Source: Prosthecobacter sp. SYSU 5D2
Lineage (GTDB): Bacteria > Verrucomicrobiota > Verrucomicrobiia > Verrucomicrobiales > Verrucomicrobiaceae
Length of the DNA stretch: 64,000 nt
Assembly (NCBI RefSeq): GCF_039655865.1
Contig: NZ_JBBYXL010000002.1
Span: 248,001 to 312,000, forward strand
Direction of reading: 5' to 3'
In this document: positions 8,597 to 18,139 of the stretch, piece after piece
Position numbering within the stretch: the first letter of the stretch is position 1
Layout of the letters: every line of letters starts with the position of its first letter
Position numbers and translations under genes: made by a program
The notes under the pieces: model-generated
The model's input: the letters and a program-made list of their open reading frames with translations, nothing else
Told to the model about the DNA's origin: nothing
Database searches by the model: none

Positions 8597-11500
8597 ATGA
8601 CATTCGACCGCTCCCTTCTCCCTGTTTTACTCGGCCTGACGCTGCCGCTTCATGCGCAGACGCCTCCGGCAGTTGCTGGCAATGAGGCGGTGCAAAAAAT
8701 CATCGAGACACGCCAGGGCCGGGGCGTGATGGCGGATGACACGCCGCCCACACCGCCCCTGGAAGCAGTGAAGGGTTTTATCAAGCGCAACGATGTCGCA
8801 GTGGATCTCATGGCGGCGGAGCCGGCGGTGCAGCAGCCGCTGTATGCGAGCTGGGATTCCAAGGGGCGCATGTGGGTGACGCAATACATCCAGTATCAGT
8901 TTCCGGCGGGGCTGAAAATCGTCAGCTACGACCAGCACCTGCGCGCGAAATTTGACAAGGTGCCGCTGCCGCCGCCGCGTGGTGAAAAGGGGGCGGACAA
9001 GATCACCGTGTTTGAAGACACGGACGGCGACGGTGCTTTTGACAAGCATACGGATGTGATCACGGGCCTGAACATCGCCAGCGCAGCGCTGCACGGCATG
9101 AGCCGCATCTGGGTGCTGAATCCGCCTTACCTGCTGAGCTATGCCGATGCAGACCAGGATGGCATCCCGGAAGGGGGCCCGGTGGTGGAGCTGAGCGGCT
9201 TTGGTTTGGAAGATACTCACAGCGTGGCCACCAGCCTCATGTGGGGCATGGACGGCTGGCTTTACGGGGCCAACGGCAGCACCACGACGGGCAAGGTGAG
9301 CAGCGCCAATACCAAAGATGTGAAGTGGGAGGGGCAGTGCATCTGGCGTTATCACCCGAAGAACAAGACCTTTGAAATTTATGCCGAAGGCGGTGGCAAC
9401 ACCTTCAGCCTGGACATGGACAGCAAAGGCCGCGTGTTCTCCGGCACCAACAACGGCAACACGCGCGGTATGCATTATGAGCAGGGAAGCTATGGCATCA
9501 AAGGCTGGGGCAAACACGGCCCGCTGACCAATCCCTATGCCTTTGGCTGGTTCGTCCACATGCAGCATGAAGGCGATAACAAGCGCTTCCCCCAGGCCTT
9601 CACCATCTATGAAGGTGGTCTTCTCGGTTCCGCCTACGAGGGCAAGATCATCGCGCCAAACTCCTTGGCGAATGTTGTTTATGTGAGCGAGCTTTTTCCT
9701 GATGGATCAACCTTCCGCACCAAGGATGAGGAAAACCTGATGAGCTCCCCGGACCGCTGGTTCCGCCCGGTGTGGGCAGGCGTCGGCCCGGATGGTGGTT
9801 TCTACATGGCCGATTGGTATGACACCCGCCTCAGTCACGTGAGCCCGGTTGACGACTGGCATAAGACCAGCGGCCGCATCTACCGTGTGCGCCCGGCGGC
9901 AGGCGTGCCTGAGCTGAAGCCGTTTGATCTGGGTAAAGCTGCGCCTAACGAATTGTTTGGTTATCTGAGCCATGCCAATGAGTGGTTCCGCAAGCAGGCG
10001 GCTTTGGAGATCGGGTGGCGGGGGCTGATCGAACTCAAAGAACCTCTCGTCGCCCTGGCCAAAGGGACGGATGCGCACGCCCTGGATGCTCTCTGGACCC
10101 TGGACATGCTGGGCGCTGCGGATGATGAATTGGTGGATTCCTTGTTAGGTCATGGCGACCCTTACATCCGTCGCTGGGCGGTGAAGATCATCGGCGAACA
10201 ACGCCGTGCCTCTGAAGCGCTGGTCCGGCTTGCCAAGACTGAGCAGCATCTGGAAGTCCGTGCGCAGATCCTCGCTTCAGCGAAGAGGCTTCCGGCCGCC
10301 GGCCTGCCTCTCCTGTGGAGCGCGCATGGGGAGGAAGACATCAGTGGCCACATCCCGTTGCTGGCCTGGTGGGCGCTGGAGTCCAAGGCAGAAAAGCAGC
10401 GCGACGCTGTCTTCGCTTTCTTTAAATCCGATCCTGCTTTTCTGAAGACATCCGTTTTCCGCGATCACCTTGCTGAGAAACTGGCCCGCCGTTACGCCAT
10501 GGCTGGTGGCACGGAGAACTTTGAATCCTGTGCGGACTTGCTGGCCCTGGCCACGGATGCAAAGACGCGGGCGCAAGTGATTGCCGGGATCGCCACCGCT
10601 TTTGAAGGGGCTGAAATGCCGCCTCTGCCGGATGCGCTGTCCAATGCTCTGAAGGATTATTTGATGAAGCAGTCCGGCGGTGACCTGACCCTGGCGCTGC
10701 GCACCGGCAGTGAGGATGCTTTGAAACAGGGCCTCAAGCTGCTGGCCGACAGTAAGGCCACGAATGCGCAGCGCATCGCCATCGCGAAGACTCTGGCGGA
10801 GCTGGGTAAACAGGAGGCTGTGGAGCCCATGGTGGCCATCCTGAAAAACAGCGCCACCGCGCCCAGCCTGAAGCGCGGCATCCTGCAGGCGGCAGCCAAG
10901 TTTGAAGACAAACGCATCCCTCAGGTCATCCTCGAGGGGTGGGAGGCGCGCATCGCCGGCGATGTGGCGTTGCGTGAAGACGCGCTGCGCGTGCTGGCCA
11001 GCCGTAAAGAGTGGGCGCTGCTGCTGGCCTTTTTTGTCAACGAATGGAAGGTGCCCGCCAAGCACTTCAACATTGATACCGTGCGCCAGCTTAGCCTCTA
11101 CAAAGACCCGGAGCTGGATGCCAGCATTGACCGTCATTGGAAAGGCCTGCTGGCCACCGGTCCCACCGAGGCCAAGACAAAGGAAATGGAGCGCATCAAA
11201 GCCGTGCTGAAAACCGGCCTCGGCGATGCTGAAAAGGGCAAGCTCCAGTTCGCCGCGCGCTGCGCCATCTGCCACAAGCTGTTCGGGGAAGGCAACATCA
11301 TCGGCCCCGACCTCACCGGTTATGACCGGGGCAATGTGGACTTCTGGCTGGACAACATCTTCAACCCCAGCCTGGAGATCCGCGAGGGATTCGGCAATTA
11401 CATTGTGAAGCTCAAGAACGGCCAGATGCTCACCGGCATCATGGATGCCCAGGACGCCAGCGGCATTGTGCTGAAGGACATCGCCGGGAACAAGATCCCC

Positions 11501-11626
11501 GTGAAACAGCCTGAGATTGAGAAGCTCGAGGCCTCTCCCGTCTCCTTGATGCCTGAGGCACTCACCACCGGCATGAGCGATGCCGATTTGAAGGATTTCT
11601 TTGCCTACCTGATGCGGGTGCAGTGA
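8597..11626 (+). CDS. PVC-type heme-binding dehydrogenase/HEAT/CxxCH protein
   Basis: 1,009 residues with a signal peptide (about 1-20, ending LHAQ). Residues about 40-440 form a propeller of the membrane-bound dehydrogenase type (TIGR02604-like) with calcium-loop-like DTDGDGAFD and DADQDGIPEG. Residues about 450-840 are HEAT-like helical repeats. The C-terminus is a TIGR02603-type cytochrome domain with CAICH at 889-893. This three-part architecture is abundant in Planctomycetes and Verrucomicrobia and is thought to oxidise a sugar or alcohol in the periplasm and pass electrons to its own heme c; substrates are mostly unknown. It stands alone, 145 bp after the peptidase, with no strong terminator between. 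Confidence 0.9.
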   Translation: MTFDRSLLPVLLGLTLPLHAQTPPAVAGNEAVQKIIETRQGRGVMADDTPPTPPLEAVKGFIKRNDVAVDLMAAEPAVQQPLYASWDSKGRMWVTQYIQYQFPAGLKIVSYDQHLRAKFDKVPLPPPRGEKGADKITVFEDTDGDGAFDKHTDVITGLNIASAALHGMSRIWVLNPPYLLSYADADQDGIPEGGPVVELSGFGLEDTHSVATSLMWGMDGWLYGANGSTTTGKVSSANTKDVKWEGQCIWRYHPKNKTFEIYAEGGGNTFSLDMDSKGRVFSGTNNGNTRGMHYEQGSYGIKGWGKHGPLTNPYAFGWFVHMQHEGDNKRFPQAFTIYEGGLLGSAYEGKIIAPNSLANVVYVSELFPDGSTFRTKDEENLMSSPDRWFRPVWAGVGPDGGFYMADWYDTRLSHVSPVDDWHKTSGRIYRVRPAAGVPELKPFDLGKAAPNELFGYLSHANEWFRKQAALEIGWRGLIELKEPLVALAKGTDAHALDALWTLDMLGAADDELVDSLLGHGDPYIRRWAVKIIGEQRRASEALVRLAKTEQHLEVRAQILASAKRLPAAGLPLLWSAHGEEDISGHIPLLAWWALESKAEKQRDAVFAFFKSDPAFLKTSVFRDHLAEKLARRYAMAGGTENFESCADLLALATDAKTRAQVIAGIATAFEGAEMPPLPDALSNALKDYLMKQSGGDLTLALRTGSEDALKQGLKLLADSKATNAQRIAIAKTLAELGKQEAVEPMVAILKNSATAPSLKRGILQAAAKFEDKRIPQVILEGWEARIAGDVALREDALRVLASRKEWALLLAFFVNEWKVPAKHFNIDTVRQLSLYKDPELDASIDRHWKGLLATGPTEAKTKEMERIKAVLKTGLGDAEKGKLQFAARCAICHKLFGEGNIIGPDLTGYDRGNVDFWLDNIFNPSLEIREGFGNYIVKLKNGQMLTGIMDAQDASGIVLKDIAGNKIPVKQPEIEKLEASPVSLMPEALTTGMSDADLKDFFAYLMRVQ

Positions 11627-11627
11627 T

Positions 11628-11987
11628 TCAAGCGCGGTTTAAAGCCTTGCGGGACAGTTCCACCAGATAGAGCGGCGCGCTGATTTGCGGCTGCCTGGAC
11701 GAATAGACCACCTGGATGGGCTGTCCCTCTGGATGGTCCTGGTACACCGATATGGACACGACGGAGGTGTGGCTGTGGGGCTGGCCGGCTTGGTCCAGGT
11801 ATTCATACGCCAGCTTTTCCGTCCGGCCCTGGCGGACGCTGGTCCGCCGCTTGCTCGTGACAATGCCGGTGGTTTCGATGCCGTGGTCACACAGCTCGCG
11901 CATCTGCAGGCCGCGCGAGACGAGCTGATAAACAACCAATGCCAGGATGGCCAGGGAGACAAGGACAGTCAGTGCAATTCCGGTCAT
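11628..11987 (-). CDS. Small DUF3592-like membrane protein
   Basis: 119 residues: one N-terminal membrane helix (about 4-26, LTVLVSLAILALVVYQLV), then a soluble domain with GIETTGIVTSKRR, LAYEYLDQAGQPHSH and PIQVVYSSRQP. This spacing is typical of DUF3592, in which a short beta domain follows a helix. The function is unknown. It converges on the heme protein, with one base between their stops, and is separate from the TPR gene upstream on the minus strand by about 77 bp. The family call is by eye. Confidence 0.6.
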   Translation of the reverse strand: MTGIALTVLVSLAILALVVYQLVSRGLQMRELCDHGIETTGIVTSKRRTSVRQGRTEKLAYEYLDQAGQPHSHTSVVSISVYQDHPEGQPIQVVYSSRQPQISAPLYLVELSRKALNRA

Positions 11988-12064
11988 AACGTTAAAGTTA
12001 GTTAGTCTGGTATTCTAGTCCATCGCTCCTAGACAGACAAGACGGCACATTTCCATTGCGCTAT

Positions 12065-13357
12065 TCAGGCATACAGCACCCTCAATGGGCGCAGCCAGCT
12101 AATGATGACGCCGGTTAACAGGGCGATGAGGCCGAGAAGAGACGCGGAGGGTAGGGCCAGGTCGCTGAAGATGGCGGTGGTGACATACACGGCGCCGAAA
12201 CCGGCAATGCCGGCGGCGATGGCATACAGATGACGGCCCAGGTGATGGTCATTCGTGAAGGCGGCAGCATTGGCCACGGCGGCCAGCAGCATGACCAGCG
12301 CAGCGTAACCGCTCTCCTCAACGTCCCATATATAACCTAGAACGACACAGCCCAAGGAGGCAAAGATGAGACCGCCGACGACCACGCCTTCCCAGTATTC
12401 ACGGGGACGCAATGCCTGTCTGGCGAAGCGGTCCATAACGATGAAAAAGGAGCTGAACCCGCGCACCAGGTGCGACCACAGGGCAAAGATGAGCCAGGCT
12501 CCGATAAGCAGCGAGCTGAGGATAGGGGACACATCCTGCAGCAAGGTGCTGAGCACACGATAGGCCACAAAACCGCCCACCATGATCATGGTCTGCCGCC
12601 CTTCAGTAAACTGGTTCATCCAGTGGGTGAAGCGCAGTTGCAGGCGGTAGATGGAGGAGCGGGCGCGGAAGGATTCCACCAGGCCCATACGGGCATTTTC
12701 ACTGTTGGGGCTGAGGCGCAGTGCCTCCATGAAATGCTGGTTGGCGCGCTTGTGGTCGCCTTCCATGAGGGCCTGCCAGCCGGCGCTGGTGTGGGCGCTG
12801 TCGTCGTCCGGGTTGCGCTGGAGCTGGTAATCAATGAGGCTCTTGTGGTCGCCATCTTTCTTCTGCATCAGTAGCGCGGCGGAGAGGACTTCAGCTGCCA
12901 TGGTGCTTTCGGTGTCCAGTTCCAGAGCTTTGCGCGCAGAAGCCTCGGCTTTCGGATAATCCCGCAGGCGCAGGTGCAGGCTGCCTGTCACTGCATGGGC
13001 GAATTCGCTGTCCGGGTCCAGGCCCACGGCCTCCTCGGCCTGTTTCAGAGCGGCCTGGATCTCGGCCTTCTGGCCGTCCTTGGCGCGGGCGTTCATGGCC
13101 AGCGCCAGGACACCGCGTGCGAAGGCATCCTCCGGCTCCAGGGCCACGGCGCGCTGGGCGGAATCCACGGCACTGGCGGCTGTGCTTTCCTCATTCAGCC
13201 AGCAGAGCGCCAGCATGACATAACTGGGAGTGTGTTCAGGATCCAGCTCCAGCGCCTGTTTATAACACTGGATGGCATCCTTCAGCCGGTGCTGCGTCTG
13301 CAAGAGACGCCCTCGGGCGAAGTGGGCGCTGGCGCTGGTGTAATCGAGATCAGACAT
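12065..13357 (-). CDS. TPR protein with C-terminal membrane domain
   Basis: 430 residues. Residues 1 to about 235 are tetratricopeptide repeats (for example DAIQCYKQALELDPEH, then further 34-residue helical pairs). Residues about 255-430 hold roughly six membrane helices, among them LIGAWLIFALWSHLV and LLGLIALLTGVIISW. The TPR part probably docks partner proteins on the cytoplasmic face. It starts 6 bp after the stop of the AAA ATPase gene on the same strand, so the two are very likely one operon and one machine. No enzymatic motif is visible and the membrane part is not recognised. Confidence 0.75.
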   Translation of the reverse strand: MSDLDYTSASAHFARGRLLQTQHRLKDAIQCYKQALELDPEHTPSYVMLALCWLNEESTAASAVDSAQRAVALEPEDAFARGVLALAMNARAKDGQKAEIQAALKQAEEAVGLDPDSEFAHAVTGSLHLRLRDYPKAEASARKALELDTESTMAAEVLSAALLMQKKDGDHKSLIDYQLQRNPDDDSAHTSAGWQALMEGDHKRANQHFMEALRLSPNSENARMGLVESFRARSSIYRLQLRFTHWMNQFTEGRQTMIMVGGFVAYRVLSTLLQDVSPILSSLLIGAWLIFALWSHLVRGFSSFFIVMDRFARQALRPREYWEGVVVGGLIFASLGCVVLGYIWDVEESGYAALVMLLAAVANAAAFTNDHHLGRHLYAIAAGIAGFGAVYVTTAIFSDLALPSASLLGLIALLTGVIISWLRPLRVLYA

Positions 13358-13363
13358 GGCGCT

Positions 13364-14773
13364 TCAGCGTTTGATGAGGCCCAGGTACTTCAGCACGTCA
13401 TCATAGAAGCCGCTCTGGTTGGAATACATGGCGTAGTTTTTCGCGCTTTCGAACCAGGCCTTGGTGGTCGGTTTATGATTGCCTGCGGCCTTGATGAGGT
13501 CCTTGGTCGTCAGCGGCACCACCTTGCCGGTGCGCATGGCACCGGTCAGGACATCCTCGGTAGCGATGTCAAAAACGGCCTTCAAATCTGCGCCTGAAAA
13601 GTCCGGGGTCTTCCGGGCCAGCGCACGCGGGTCCAGCTCGCCGATGGGTTTCTTCTGCGCCATCACCTCGATGATGGCGGAGCGGCCGGCCTCATCCGGC
13701 GGCGGCACAAACAGCGTGCGGTCAAACCGGCCTGGGCGGCGGAAGGCGGGGTCAATGTGCCAGGGAGCATTGGTCGCCCCGAGAATCAGCACGCCGTCGT
13801 TTTGGGAATCCGCGCCATCCATTTCGGAGAGGAACTGGTTGATCAAATTCCGCCCCGCACTCTGCCGCAGATCCCGCCGGTCGGCGGCCAGGGCATCCAC
13901 TTCATCGAAAAACAAAACGCAGGGCGCGTTTTTGCGGGCGAGTTCAAAGACCTCGTGCATGTGCTTCTCGGAATTGCCGATCCACATGTCCAGGATCTGG
14001 TGCAGACCCAGGGCGATAAAGTTGGCCTGGATCTCCCCGGCGGTAGCCTTGCTGATGAGCGTCTTGCCCACACCGGGAGGGCCGTAGAGAAGGACGCCGC
14101 CACCCACTTTTTTATCGTAGGCTTTGAACAGTTCCGCATGTTGAAGCGGATAGATGATCTTCATGCGGATCTCCTCCTTCAGCGCGTCCATGCCGCCGAC
14201 GTGAGAGAAGTTCAGCTTGGGTTTTTCAAAGTCCGCCAGGCCCAGGTCAAAGGCGGCGCCGCCGAGCGGATGGCCGTCGTCGTCATCATCCTCGTCATCG
14301 TCGGAGGCTTCCAAAAAGCTGCCGCTTGAGGTGACACCTGCGCGCTTGCGGCCGCCGGTTTCATCGCCGCCGGGTTTGATGTTTTGAAGGGATTTTTCCA
14401 GGCCGGGATCGGAGAGGGATTTGTTCAAGGACAGCGCTTTGTCATACAAGCTGCGGGCGCGTGGCATCTCCCCTTCGGTGACGAAGATGCGTGCCAGCAG
14501 CAGGTAACCGGGGGCATAGTCAGGCTTTTCAGCGATGAGCTGCTCGGCCCGCACAGCGGCCTCAGACAGGCGGCCTTGAAGAAACGCCACCTGGGCCAGA
14601 CCCGCGCGTGCCTCCGGATGTGAGGCATCGCTTTTCAGCGCGGTCGTGTAGGCCTGTTCCGCCTCGTCATGCATCATTTCTTCCATGCAGCCCGCTGCAT
14701 ACAGGAGCAGCAGCGGCACATTATCGGGGGAATGTTGCAGTGCCAGACGGAGGGCATCAAGGTTTTGGGCCAT
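13364..14773 (-). CDS. AAA ATPase with N-terminal TPR domain
   Basis: 469 residues; start chosen at the ATG complement 14771-14773 (MAQNLDALRL), because the extra 12 upstream codons do not look structural. Residues about 1-130 are TPR-like; an acidic low-complexity linker (SDDDEDDDDDGH) follows; the AAA module covers about 185-430. Walker A GPPGVGKT is at 231-238, Walker B FFDE at 288-291, then sensor-1 GATN and arginine-finger region RRPGRFDRTLF. It belongs to the classical AAA clade (FtsH, Cdc48, Vps4 relatives) but has no protease domain, so it probably remodels proteins. The neighbouring TPR membrane protein is the likely partner. The substrate is unknown. Confidence 0.85.
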   Translation of the reverse strand: MAQNLDALRLALQHSPDNVPLLLLYAAGCMEEMMHDEAEQAYTTALKSDASHPEARAGLAQVAFLQGRLSEAAVRAEQLIAEKPDYAPGYLLLARIFVTEGEMPRARSLYDKALSLNKSLSDPGLEKSLQNIKPGGDETGGRKRAGVTSSGSFLEASDDDEDDDDDGHPLGGAAFDLGLADFEKPKLNFSHVGGMDALKEEIRMKIIYPLQHAELFKAYDKKVGGGVLLYGPPGVGKTLISKATAGEIQANFIALGLHQILDMWIGNSEKHMHEVFELARKNAPCVLFFDEVDALAADRRDLRQSAGRNLINQFLSEMDGADSQNDGVLILGATNAPWHIDPAFRRPGRFDRTLFVPPPDEAGRSAIIEVMAQKKPIGELDPRALARKTPDFSGADLKAVFDIATEDVLTGAMRTGKVVPLTTKDLIKAAGNHKPTTKAWFESAKNYAMYSNQSGFYDDVLKYLGLIKR

Positions 14774-14867
14774 GCCAGTGAACCCAGCGTGCGAGACAGG
14801 TCGGCGCAAGGGATTTTATCACCTCAATCGCATGAAGGGGCGCGGCTTTTTCCTGCGTAGGTAGCCC

Positions 14868-15968
14868 ATGCGTTTTATCTTCGCCCTGCTCCTGCTGTTT
14901 CAGTTTCAAGCCGCCGCAAATGATGTTGTCTTGAACATCGAGCCCAGCCCGGAGTTTCCGCGCAATTCGGAAGGCTCTTTCATCACCCTGAAGTCGGGGC
15001 GGATCCTTTATATCTACACGCAATTTTATGGCGGCGCATCCGACCACAGCGCAGCGCGGCTCGTCTCCATCCAGAGCGATGATGAAGGCCGCACCTGGGA
15101 TACCCAGGCGCGCACCATCCTGGAAAATGCAGGCGGGGCCAATGTGATGAGCGTCTCCCTGCTGCGGCTGAAAAGCGGCCGCATCGCGCTGTTTTATCTT
15201 TTGAAAAACACCTGGCTGGACTGCCGCCCGCATGTGCGTTTCAGCGATGATGAAGCGCAGACCTGGAGCGAGCCCGTGCGCATGCTGGAGGCACCGGGTT
15301 ACTTTGTCCTGAACAACGACCGCGTGATCCAGCACAGCAGCGGGCGGCTCATCGCTCCCGTCGCCTCACATCGCGCACGCAATACAGACCCGGATACCAG
15401 CAAGTCTTTCGACGGACGCGCCATCGCGCTGTGGGTGGTTTCTGACGATGACGGGGCCACCTGGAAAGAAGCGCCGCAATGGCTGGCGCTGCCGGTGCCT
15501 GCCACGCGCACCGGGCTTCAGGAGCCGGGCATCGTGGAACTGGCGGACGCATCCCTGCTGAGCTTCTTCCGCACAGACCAGGGCGTGCAGTATGAAAGCC
15601 GCTCCACGGACCGTGGCCAGACCTGGACTCCTGTAGTGGCCGGGCCGCTGAAGTCCCCCACCTCCCCGGCCAGCATCGAGCGGCTGCCCGGCAGCGATGA
15701 CCTGCTGTGCGTGTGGAACGATCACAGCGGCGACCACCCCATGGTGGAAAAGAAACGCACGCCCCTGGTGTTGGCGCTTTCAAGCGACGGTGGCAAGACA
15801 TGGTCTAACCAAAAGCTTCTCGAATCCGACCCGGATGGCTGGTATTGCTACACGGCCATCCATTACGTCAAAGACGCGGTCCTTCTGGCCTACTGCGCCG
15901 GGGATTCCAAGATCGGCGGCCTGAACCGCCTGCGCATCCGCCGGGTGGGGCTTGACTCTCTGAAGTGA
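14868..15968 (+). CDS. Secreted sialidase-like (BNR/Asp-box) protein
   Basis: 366 residues with a signal peptide (about 1-18). It contains five Asp-box motifs: SDDEGRTW, SDDEAQTW, SDDDGATW, STDRGQTW and SSDGGKTW, the hallmark of six-bladed sialidase propellers. An early Arg within FPRNSEG is placed like the first catalytic arginine of the exo-alpha-sialidase family. The length is typical for single-domain bacterial members. It would act on glycans outside the cytoplasm. Many Verrucomicrobial homologues are annotated as sialidases without proof, so the exact substrate (sialic acid or other acidic sugar) is open. It is divergent from the AAA gene. Confidence 0.82.
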   Translation: MRFIFALLLLFQFQAAANDVVLNIEPSPEFPRNSEGSFITLKSGRILYIYTQFYGGASDHSAARLVSIQSDDEGRTWDTQARTILENAGGANVMSVSLLRLKSGRIALFYLLKNTWLDCRPHVRFSDDEAQTWSEPVRMLEAPGYFVLNNDRVIQHSSGRLIAPVASHRARNTDPDTSKSFDGRAIALWVVSDDDGATWKEAPQWLALPVPATRTGLQEPGIVELADASLLSFFRTDQGVQYESRSTDRGQTWTPVVAGPLKSPTSPASIERLPGSDDLLCVWNDHSGDHPMVEKKRTPLVLALSSDGGKTWSNQKLLESDPDGWYCYTAIHYVKDAVLLAYCAGDSKIGGLNRLRIRRVGLDSLK

Positions 15969-15984
15969 GGGATGTCGCGGAACT

Positions 15985-16419
15985 TCAGGGCCGGATCGGT
16001 GGGCCATACCACTCGTAGCACATCAGGTAGATGATGATGCCGGTGAAAGAGACATAAAGCCAGATGGGCACGCTCCATTTGGCCATGCGCTTGTGCTTGT
16101 CATAGCGGCGGCGCAGGGCCGGGATGACCGTCATGATGATCAGCACCACGTTCACCACCGCGAGCGGGATGTGGGTCAGCAGAATGGTGAAATAAATCGG
16201 ACGGGAGAGCCCCGTGCCGGCAAACTGCACATGCCCGGCATTGTAATGGTAATACAGGTAGCAGCCCAGGAAGGCAGTGGAAAACAGCAGCGCAATCGTC
16301 ATGCAGACGATGTGCCCCTTCTGCCGGTTCATCTTGATCAGCACCAGGCCGATGATGATGTGCAGCAGGGCACAGGCATTAAAAATCGTGTAAAGCTTGG
16401 GCAGGTCGTAAACAGTCAT
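15985..16419 (-). CDS. DUF420 membrane protein, cytochrome oxidase assembly associated
   Basis: 144 residues with four membrane helices, among them IFNACALLHIIIGLVLI, IALLFSTAFLGCYLYYHY and FTILLTHIPLAVVNVVLI. The histidine-bearing spans (LLHII, YYHYNAGHV, LLTHIPLA) are typical of DUF420 (YozB/CtaM-like). Family members are encoded beside SCO, CtaA and CtaB and help assemble heme-copper oxidase; CtaM in Staphylococcus is needed for the oxidase to function. It is the last gene of the ctaA-ctaB-SCO-DUF420 unit, 22 bp after the SCO gene, which supports this role. Confidence 0.85.
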   Translation of the reverse strand: MTVYDLPKLYTIFNACALLHIIIGLVLIKMNRQKGHIVCMTIALLFSTAFLGCYLYYHYNAGHVQFAGTGLSRPIYFTILLTHIPLAVVNVVLIIMTVIPALRRRYDKHKRMAKWSVPIWLYVSFTGIIIYLMCYEWYGPPIRP

Positions 16420-16441
16420 TGGGGGAGCGGCAAAGCGGGGG

Positions 16442-17161
16442 TTAAGGGGCCTGTTCGTTGTCCTTCTGCTTCTCCTTGAGGATGAAGTTCAGGTCCTTGC
16501 GGAGCTGTTCATCAAAATGCTCGGCGAACTGCGGGTCCGCATTCATGAGGTCATACAGCGTGCCGCGCAGGTGGCCTTGGTGATCCACCAGGGCCACGCG
16601 GAGGTCGTGGATGTATTTGTCATCCGGAGAAAGGCGGTCCTTTTCCGGCAGATCCTGCACCGGACGGAATTTCAGGAACTGGGTCAGGTAGCTGCGGACC
16701 TCTTCCTTGTCCCCCTGCACAAACCACCAGGGGTCGGTTTCCTTCACATCAATGCCGCTGGCAAATTGGGCCATCATTTCCGGCGTGTCATCCGGGTCCA
16801 GGGTGAAGGAGACAAAATGGATGTTCGGATTACCCCGATATTCCTCCTGAAGCTTTTTCAGCTTGGCGATGACGCCTGCACACCCGCGCGGGCAGCGGGT
16901 ATAGACCCAGGAGGCCAGGATGATCTTTCCACGCAGATCATTCAGATGCACGGTTTTGCCCGTGCGTTCCGTCAGCGTCAAATCGTCCTCCAGGCGTCCC
17001 AGGATGGCCGGGCGGTCCTTTTCCTCGCTGGCGGCCTGCTGTTTCATGGCCAGCAGGTAATTATAAAACACCACAATGCCGAGTACGGCAACGATGATAG
17101 GAATCCAGATGGCCCAGGGGGTCAGATTGGGTTTGGGGTCAGGAGCAGGCTGGTCGGACAT
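16442..17161 (-). CDS. SCO1/SenC family copper chaperone for cytochrome oxidase
   Basis: 239 residues. One N-terminal membrane helix (about residues 15-37) anchors a periplasmic thioredoxin-like domain. The copper/redox site is CPRGC at residues 90-94, and the third ligand is probably the His of KYIHDLRV. SCO proteins load or reduce the Cu_A centre of oxidase subunit II. The gene lies between heme O synthase and DUF420, a standard oxidase-assembly context. The motif is CPRGCA rather than the commoner CPxxCP; both cysteines are present so function is expected. Confidence 0.9.
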   Translation of the reverse strand: MSDQPAPDPKPNLTPWAIWIPIIVAVLGIVVFYNYLLAMKQQAASEEKDRPAILGRLEDDLTLTERTGKTVHLNDLRGKIILASWVYTRCPRGCAGVIAKLKKLQEEYRGNPNIHFVSFTLDPDDTPEMMAQFASGIDVKETDPWWFVQGDKEEVRSYLTQFLKFRPVQDLPEKDRLSPDDKYIHDLRVALVDHQGHLRGTLYDLMNADPQFAEHFDEQLRKDLNFILKEKQKDNEQAP

Positions 17162-17182
17162 GGTTGGGTGGAAAATAAATGG

Positions 17183-18136
17183 CTAGGCGCGTTTCCACGC
17201 CAGACTGGATACGAGCAGGATGCCCGGGAGGTACATCAGGGTGCAGAAGAAGAGTTTGCGGGCGGTGGCGCGCTCCGGTGCTTTTTGGAAATCCAGTGCC
17301 AGCTTGCACAGCCAGCCGGCCAGGGCCAGCGCCAGCGGCAGGAAGATCCAGGTGACGACGAGGCCCATGATGACGGGGTAAAACATCAGCAGCAGGGTGG
17401 CGATGGCGTAGGCCAGGGCATGCTTGGAAGTGCGCACGCCGGCTTCATCGTCATTGGCCAGCATGACAAATCCGCCCCGGCGGTATTCGTCGCGATACAT
17501 CCAGTTGATGGCCAAGAAGTGCGGGAGCTGCCAGAGGAAGAGCAGGGCAAAAAGGTAGATGGCTCCTGGCTCCAGCAGAAGTTCCAGCCGGACGTAGGCT
17601 TCGTTACGCGGAAGCTGGCCTGCGGCTCCGGCCCAGCCGATGAGCGGTGGCAGCGCACCCGAGACGGCACCGACGAGGGTGTTCGTGGGCGACTGTTTTT
17701 TCAGCGGGGTGTAGATGAAAAGATAGGTGGCCAGGGTCAGGGCGGTGAGGGCGGCGGCTTCGAAGTTCACCTTGGCAACGAGGTGGATCAGGGCAAAGGC
17801 GCTGAGCAGCCAGCCGATGGCAAAGGCGGCGCTGGGGCTGATGCGGCCGGAGGGCAGGGGGCGGTCCGCCGTGCGCAGCATGCGGGAATCGGGCTCGATC
17901 TCCATGAGCTGGTTAAAAACCGCAGCCCCAAAGGCGGCCAGGCTGCTGCCCAGGATGGTGTGGAAAAGCAGCCAGCCATCCAGGCCCGCACCGGCGCGCA
18001 GCCAGAAGCCGACAAAGGTGGTGACGACGACCAGGGCGCTGAGGCGGAACTTCGTCAGCACCAGCAGATCGTTCATGCTCCAGGTTTTGGAGACGGGATC
18101 TGCGGCGGGGCTGGAGCTTTCGGACATGGGGAGCAT
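17183..18136 (-). CDS. ctaB: Heme O synthase (protoheme IX farnesyltransferase)
   Basis: 317 residues (314 if the ATG at 18127 is used), with about nine membrane helices of the UbiA prenyltransferase superfamily. The first aspartate-rich motif appears as NQLMEIEPDSRMLRT and the second around YRDEYRRGGFVMLANDDE, matching heme O synthases (DxxxD-type sites for Mg-farnesyl diphosphate). It adds a hydroxyethylfarnesyl chain to heme B, giving heme O. It starts 3 bp from the stop of heme A synthase, so the two sequential enzymes are co-translated. The oxidase structural genes are in the next operon. Confidence 0.93.
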   Translation of the reverse strand: MLPMSESSSPAADPVSKTWSMNDLLVLTKFRLSALVVVTTFVGFWLRAGAGLDGWLLFHTILGSSLAAFGAAVFNQLMEIEPDSRMLRTADRPLPSGRISPSAAFAIGWLLSAFALIHLVAKVNFEAAALTALTLATYLFIYTPLKKQSPTNTLVGAVSGALPPLIGWAGAAGQLPRNEAYVRLELLLEPGAIYLFALLFLWQLPHFLAINWMYRDEYRRGGFVMLANDDEAGVRTSKHALAYAIATLLLMFYPVIMGLVVTWIFLPLALALAGWLCKLALDFQKAPERATARKLFFCTLMYLPGILLVSSLAWKRA

Positions 18137-18139
18137 AGA

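Noticed and set aside
11628-11962. Second minus-strand frame (107 codons) overlapping the DUF3592-like gene
   Set aside because: The DUF3592-like frame has a proper helix and domain; the overlapping frame is Ser/Pro/Arg-rich noise.
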